Assembly (NCBI GenBank): GCA_929200685.1
Contig: CAKNAO010000023.1
Coordinates: 1 to 9,160, forward strand
Length of the DNA: 9,160 bases
Direction: 5' to 3'
From: an uncultured bacterium
GTDB taxonomy: Bacteria > Bacillota_I > Bacilli_A > Mycoplasmatales > Metamycoplasmataceae
In this document: positions 7,329 through 9,160 of the stretch, piece by piece
Numbering within the stretch: position 1 is the first letter of the stretch
Layout of the letters: each line of letters begins with the position of its first letter
Notes under the pieces: generated by a model
What the model was told of the DNA's origin: nothing
Databases searched by the model: none
What the model saw: the letters and a program-made list of their open reading frames with translations, nothing else
Made by a program: the position numbers and the translations under genes

Positions 7329-7334
7329 TATAAT
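7329..7334 (+). promoter_or_regulatory. -10 box of prfA (very short leader)
   Basis: TATAAT ends 9 bases before the prfA ATG at 7344, allowing a leader of at most about three bases. It lies two bases from the divergent gltX promoter element, so both promoters share a 32-base gap. A weak -35-like TTTTCA (7305-7310) would overlap the gltX start codon. Confidence 0.5.
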
Positions 7335-7343
7335 AAACATATT

Positions 7344-8423
7344 ATGGAAAAACAAATGTATAATTCCTTATTAACTATAAAAAATAAATATGAAGAATTA
7401 GAAAATAAATTAAATTCACCTCAAATTTTAAATGATATTAAAAAATATACTTCTTTATTAAAAGAAATTAATTCTTCTAAAGAAATAGTTTTTGTTTTTA
7501 AAAAATATTTAGATTATGAAAATACAAAAAAAGATGCAACTAATATTTTAAGAAATGAAGTAGATATTGAATTAATAAAAATGGCTCAAAATGAAATTGA
7601 TAAAGCAAATAATCAAATGCCTAATTTAATAGAAAAACTTAAAATTCTTCTTCTTCCTAAAGATCCTAATGATGAAAAAAATGTAATTATAGAAATAAGG
7701 GGAGCAGCCGGTGGAGATGAAGCTAATATTTTTGCTGGTAATTTATTTGAAATTTATAAAAAATGAGCATTTAATAATTCAATGAAATTAACTTTACTTG
7801 ATTCTTCAGTTGGTTATTCAGGTGGATTTACTTTACTTGTTTTTAAAGTTGAAGGTGAAAAAGCTTATTCCAAACTTAAATATGAATCTGGAGTTCATAG
7901 GGTTCAAAGAGTTCCAACAACTGAAACTCAAGGCAGAATCCACACTTCTACAGCAACAGTAACAGTTATGCCAGAAGCTGATGAAACTGTTGAAATTGAA
8001 ATTAATAAATCTGATATTAAAAAAGATACATTTAGAGCTTCAGGAGCAGGTGGTCAACACATTAATACTACTGATTCAGCCGTTAGAATTACTCATATTC
8101 CAACAGGAATTGTTGTTCAATCTCAAGATGGACGTTCTCAAATTTCCAACAATGAAATTGCTATGCAACAACTTAAAACAAAACTTTATGAATTAGAAAT
8201 TAGAAAAAAACAAGAAAAATCTTCAGACTTTAGAAAACTTGCGGGTTCAGGTGCAAGAAGCGAAAAAATTAGAACTTATAATTATCCTCAAGATAGAGTT
8301 ACTGATCATAGAATTTCTTTTTCTACTTCATTAAAAAATATACTTGATGGAAAAATTGAACCAATAATTAATGCTTTACTTGCTTTTGAACAAGAAGAAA
8401 AAATTAAAGAAGCTAGAATATAA
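7344..8423 (+). CDS. prfA: Peptide chain release factor 1
   Basis: A class I release factor of 359 residues that recognises UAA and UAG in the ribosomal A site and triggers release of the finished protein. The order is an N-terminal coiled-coil-like helical domain (about residues 1-100), then the IEIRGAAGGDEANIFA segment, the codon-recognition domain with VHRVQRVPTTETQGRIHTS, the catalytic GGQ at 236-238 inside RASGAGGQHINTTDSAVRI, and the C-terminal SDFRKLAGSGARSEKIRTYNYPQ.RVTDHR signature. The recognition tripeptide is PTT (191-193), which fits the RF1 PxT type and not the SPF of RF2. That agrees with a code in which UGA is not a stop; Trp141 of this very protein is TGA. No ribosome site is present. 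The prmC methyltransferase gene, often next to prfA, does not follow here. Confidence 0.97.
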
Positions 8424-8442
8424 TTTTTCTTTTTTAAAGTAA

Positions 8443-8448
8443 TATAAT
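8443..8448 (+). promoter_or_regulatory. -10 box of ldhA
   Basis: TATAAT preceded by TTTTTAAAGTA (8431-8441), a block shared with the fba promoter. Transcription from about 8455 would give a leader of roughly 14 bases holding the AAAGGAG ribosome site. Confidence 0.6.
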
Positions 8449-8457
8449 TTATTTATT

Positions 8458-8464
8458 AAAGGAG
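8458..8464 (+). promoter_or_regulatory. Strong Shine-Dalgarno site of ldhA
   Basis: AAAGGAG followed by four A bases and the ATG at 8469, nearly the same as the fba site. It fixes the ldhA start. Confidence 0.75.
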
Positions 8465-8468
8465 AAAA

Positions 8469-9160
8469 ATGAAAATAGCATTATATGATTCAAAAAAATA
8501 CGATAAAAAAACTTTTAGACATTTTAATAAAAAACATATAATTGATTTTTTTAGAATAGAACTAAAACCACACACAGCTTCAAGAGCTAAAGGATATGAT
8601 GCGGTTTGTGCATTTGTTAATTCAAATGGTTCAAGAGAAACATTTAAAGAACTTAAAAAAGCAGGTGTAAAATATTGATTTCAAAGATCCGCTGGATATG
8701 ATAGAGTGGATTTAAAAGCTGCTAAAGAAATGGGAATAAGAGTTTTTAGAGTTCCTTCTTATTCACCAGAAGCAGTTGCTGAACATGCAATGACTTTATT
8801 AATGGCTTTAAATAGAAACATTCATCTTGCTTCAAATAGAACAAAAATTGGTAATTTTTCATTAGATGGACTTCAAGGAGAAACAATTATAAATAGTGTT
8901 ATTGGCATTATGGGTGTTGGAAAAATTGGGCAATGTTTTATTAAAATTTGTAAAGGTTTAGGAGCAAAAGTAATTGTTTATGATGATTTTGCAAAAGAAA
9001 AATTTCCACAAAATGCTAAAAAATTTGATTTTGAATATGTTGACAAAGAAACATTATTTAAAAAATCAGACTATATATCTCTTCATATGCCGCTTTTAGA
9101 AACAACTAAACATATTATTAATAAAGAAGCAATTAAAGATATGAAACCTAATGTATTAAT
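8469..9160 (+). CDS. ldhA: D-lactate dehydrogenase (5' part, cut by window end)
   Basis: The first 230 residues of an NAD-dependent D-2-hydroxyacid dehydrogenase, which reduces pyruvate to D-lactate and regenerates NAD at the end of glycolysis. The sequence tracks E. coli LdhA closely from memory: MKIALYDSKKYDKK at the start, AVCAFVNSNGSR, then RSAGYDRVDLKAAKEMGI (73-90), RVPSYSPEAVAEHA (94-107) and NFSLDGL. The nucleotide-binding GVGKIG is at 149-154, with Asp172 at the end of the next strand (VIVYDD), typical of NAD rather than NADP use. The segment ends in DYISLHMPLLETTKHIIN; the catalytic Arg, Glu and His lie beyond the window. Trp70 is TGA. It has its own promoter and a strong ribosome site. 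Another D-2-hydroxyacid dehydrogenase is possible, but the LdhA resemblance is strong. Confidence 0.92.

Noticed and set aside
8406..8432. Possible terminator after prfA (AAAGAA with TTCTTT followed by T bases)
   Set aside because: Six base pairs around a 15-base loop starting inside the gene are too weak to call.
1..9160. tRNA or rRNA genes, CRISPR arrays, insertion sequences, integrated elements
   Set aside because: No cloverleaf with a GGTTC-type arm, no regularly spaced repeats, no transposase or integrase motifs, and no composition shift were seen; nearly all the DNA is occupied by the genes listed.

Overview
The window reads as a mollicute (Mycoplasma-type) chromosome. It is extremely AT-rich. 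TGA appears in frame inside nearly every gene at positions where the protein families carry tryptophan, for example the WGADH motif of arginyl-tRNA synthetase, so UGA must be read as Trp. The only release factor present is RF1, which does not read UGA. I could not place it to a species; a glycolytic mycoplasma is the best reading.

Layout, left to right: the 3' end of an unidentified gene; argS; a very short rpoE (RNA polymerase delta subunit); fba (class II fructose-bisphosphate aldolase); a staphylococcal-nuclease-type lipoprotein; rpmE (type B L31); then a minus-strand pair made of a YwiB/DUF1934-like protein and a small two-helix membrane protein; gapN (non-phosphorylating GAPDH) on plus; gltX on minus; prfA on plus; and the 5' two thirds of a D-lactate dehydrogenase, cut by the window end. 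Once UGA is read as Trp, every apparent break disappears and all complete genes are intact. No RNA genes, insertion sequences, CRISPR arrays or phage genes were seen.

Functionally this is housekeeping. ArgS, GltX, L31 and RF1 serve translation and RpoE serves transcription. Fba, GapN and LdhA are carbon metabolism: aldolase makes glyceraldehyde-3-phosphate, GapN oxidises it directly to 3-phosphoglycerate with NADPH formation, and LdhA re-oxidises NADH by reducing pyruvate to D-lactate. The lipoprotein nuclease would supply nucleotides from host or environmental nucleic acid, as expected for an organism that salvages precursors.

The most interesting layer is regulatory. Several genes (argS, the nuclease, the DUF1934-like gene, gltX, prfA) have a -10-like hexamer ending only 6-9 bases before the ATG and no Shine-Dalgarno sequence, suggesting leaderless mRNAs. 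Others (fba, ldhA) share a similar promoter block and a strong AAAGGAG site. rpoE and rpmE share an identical 15-bp extended -10 block. Convergent gene pairs are separated by AT-only hairpins. I found no convincing novel multi-gene system; the findings are modest and stated as such.
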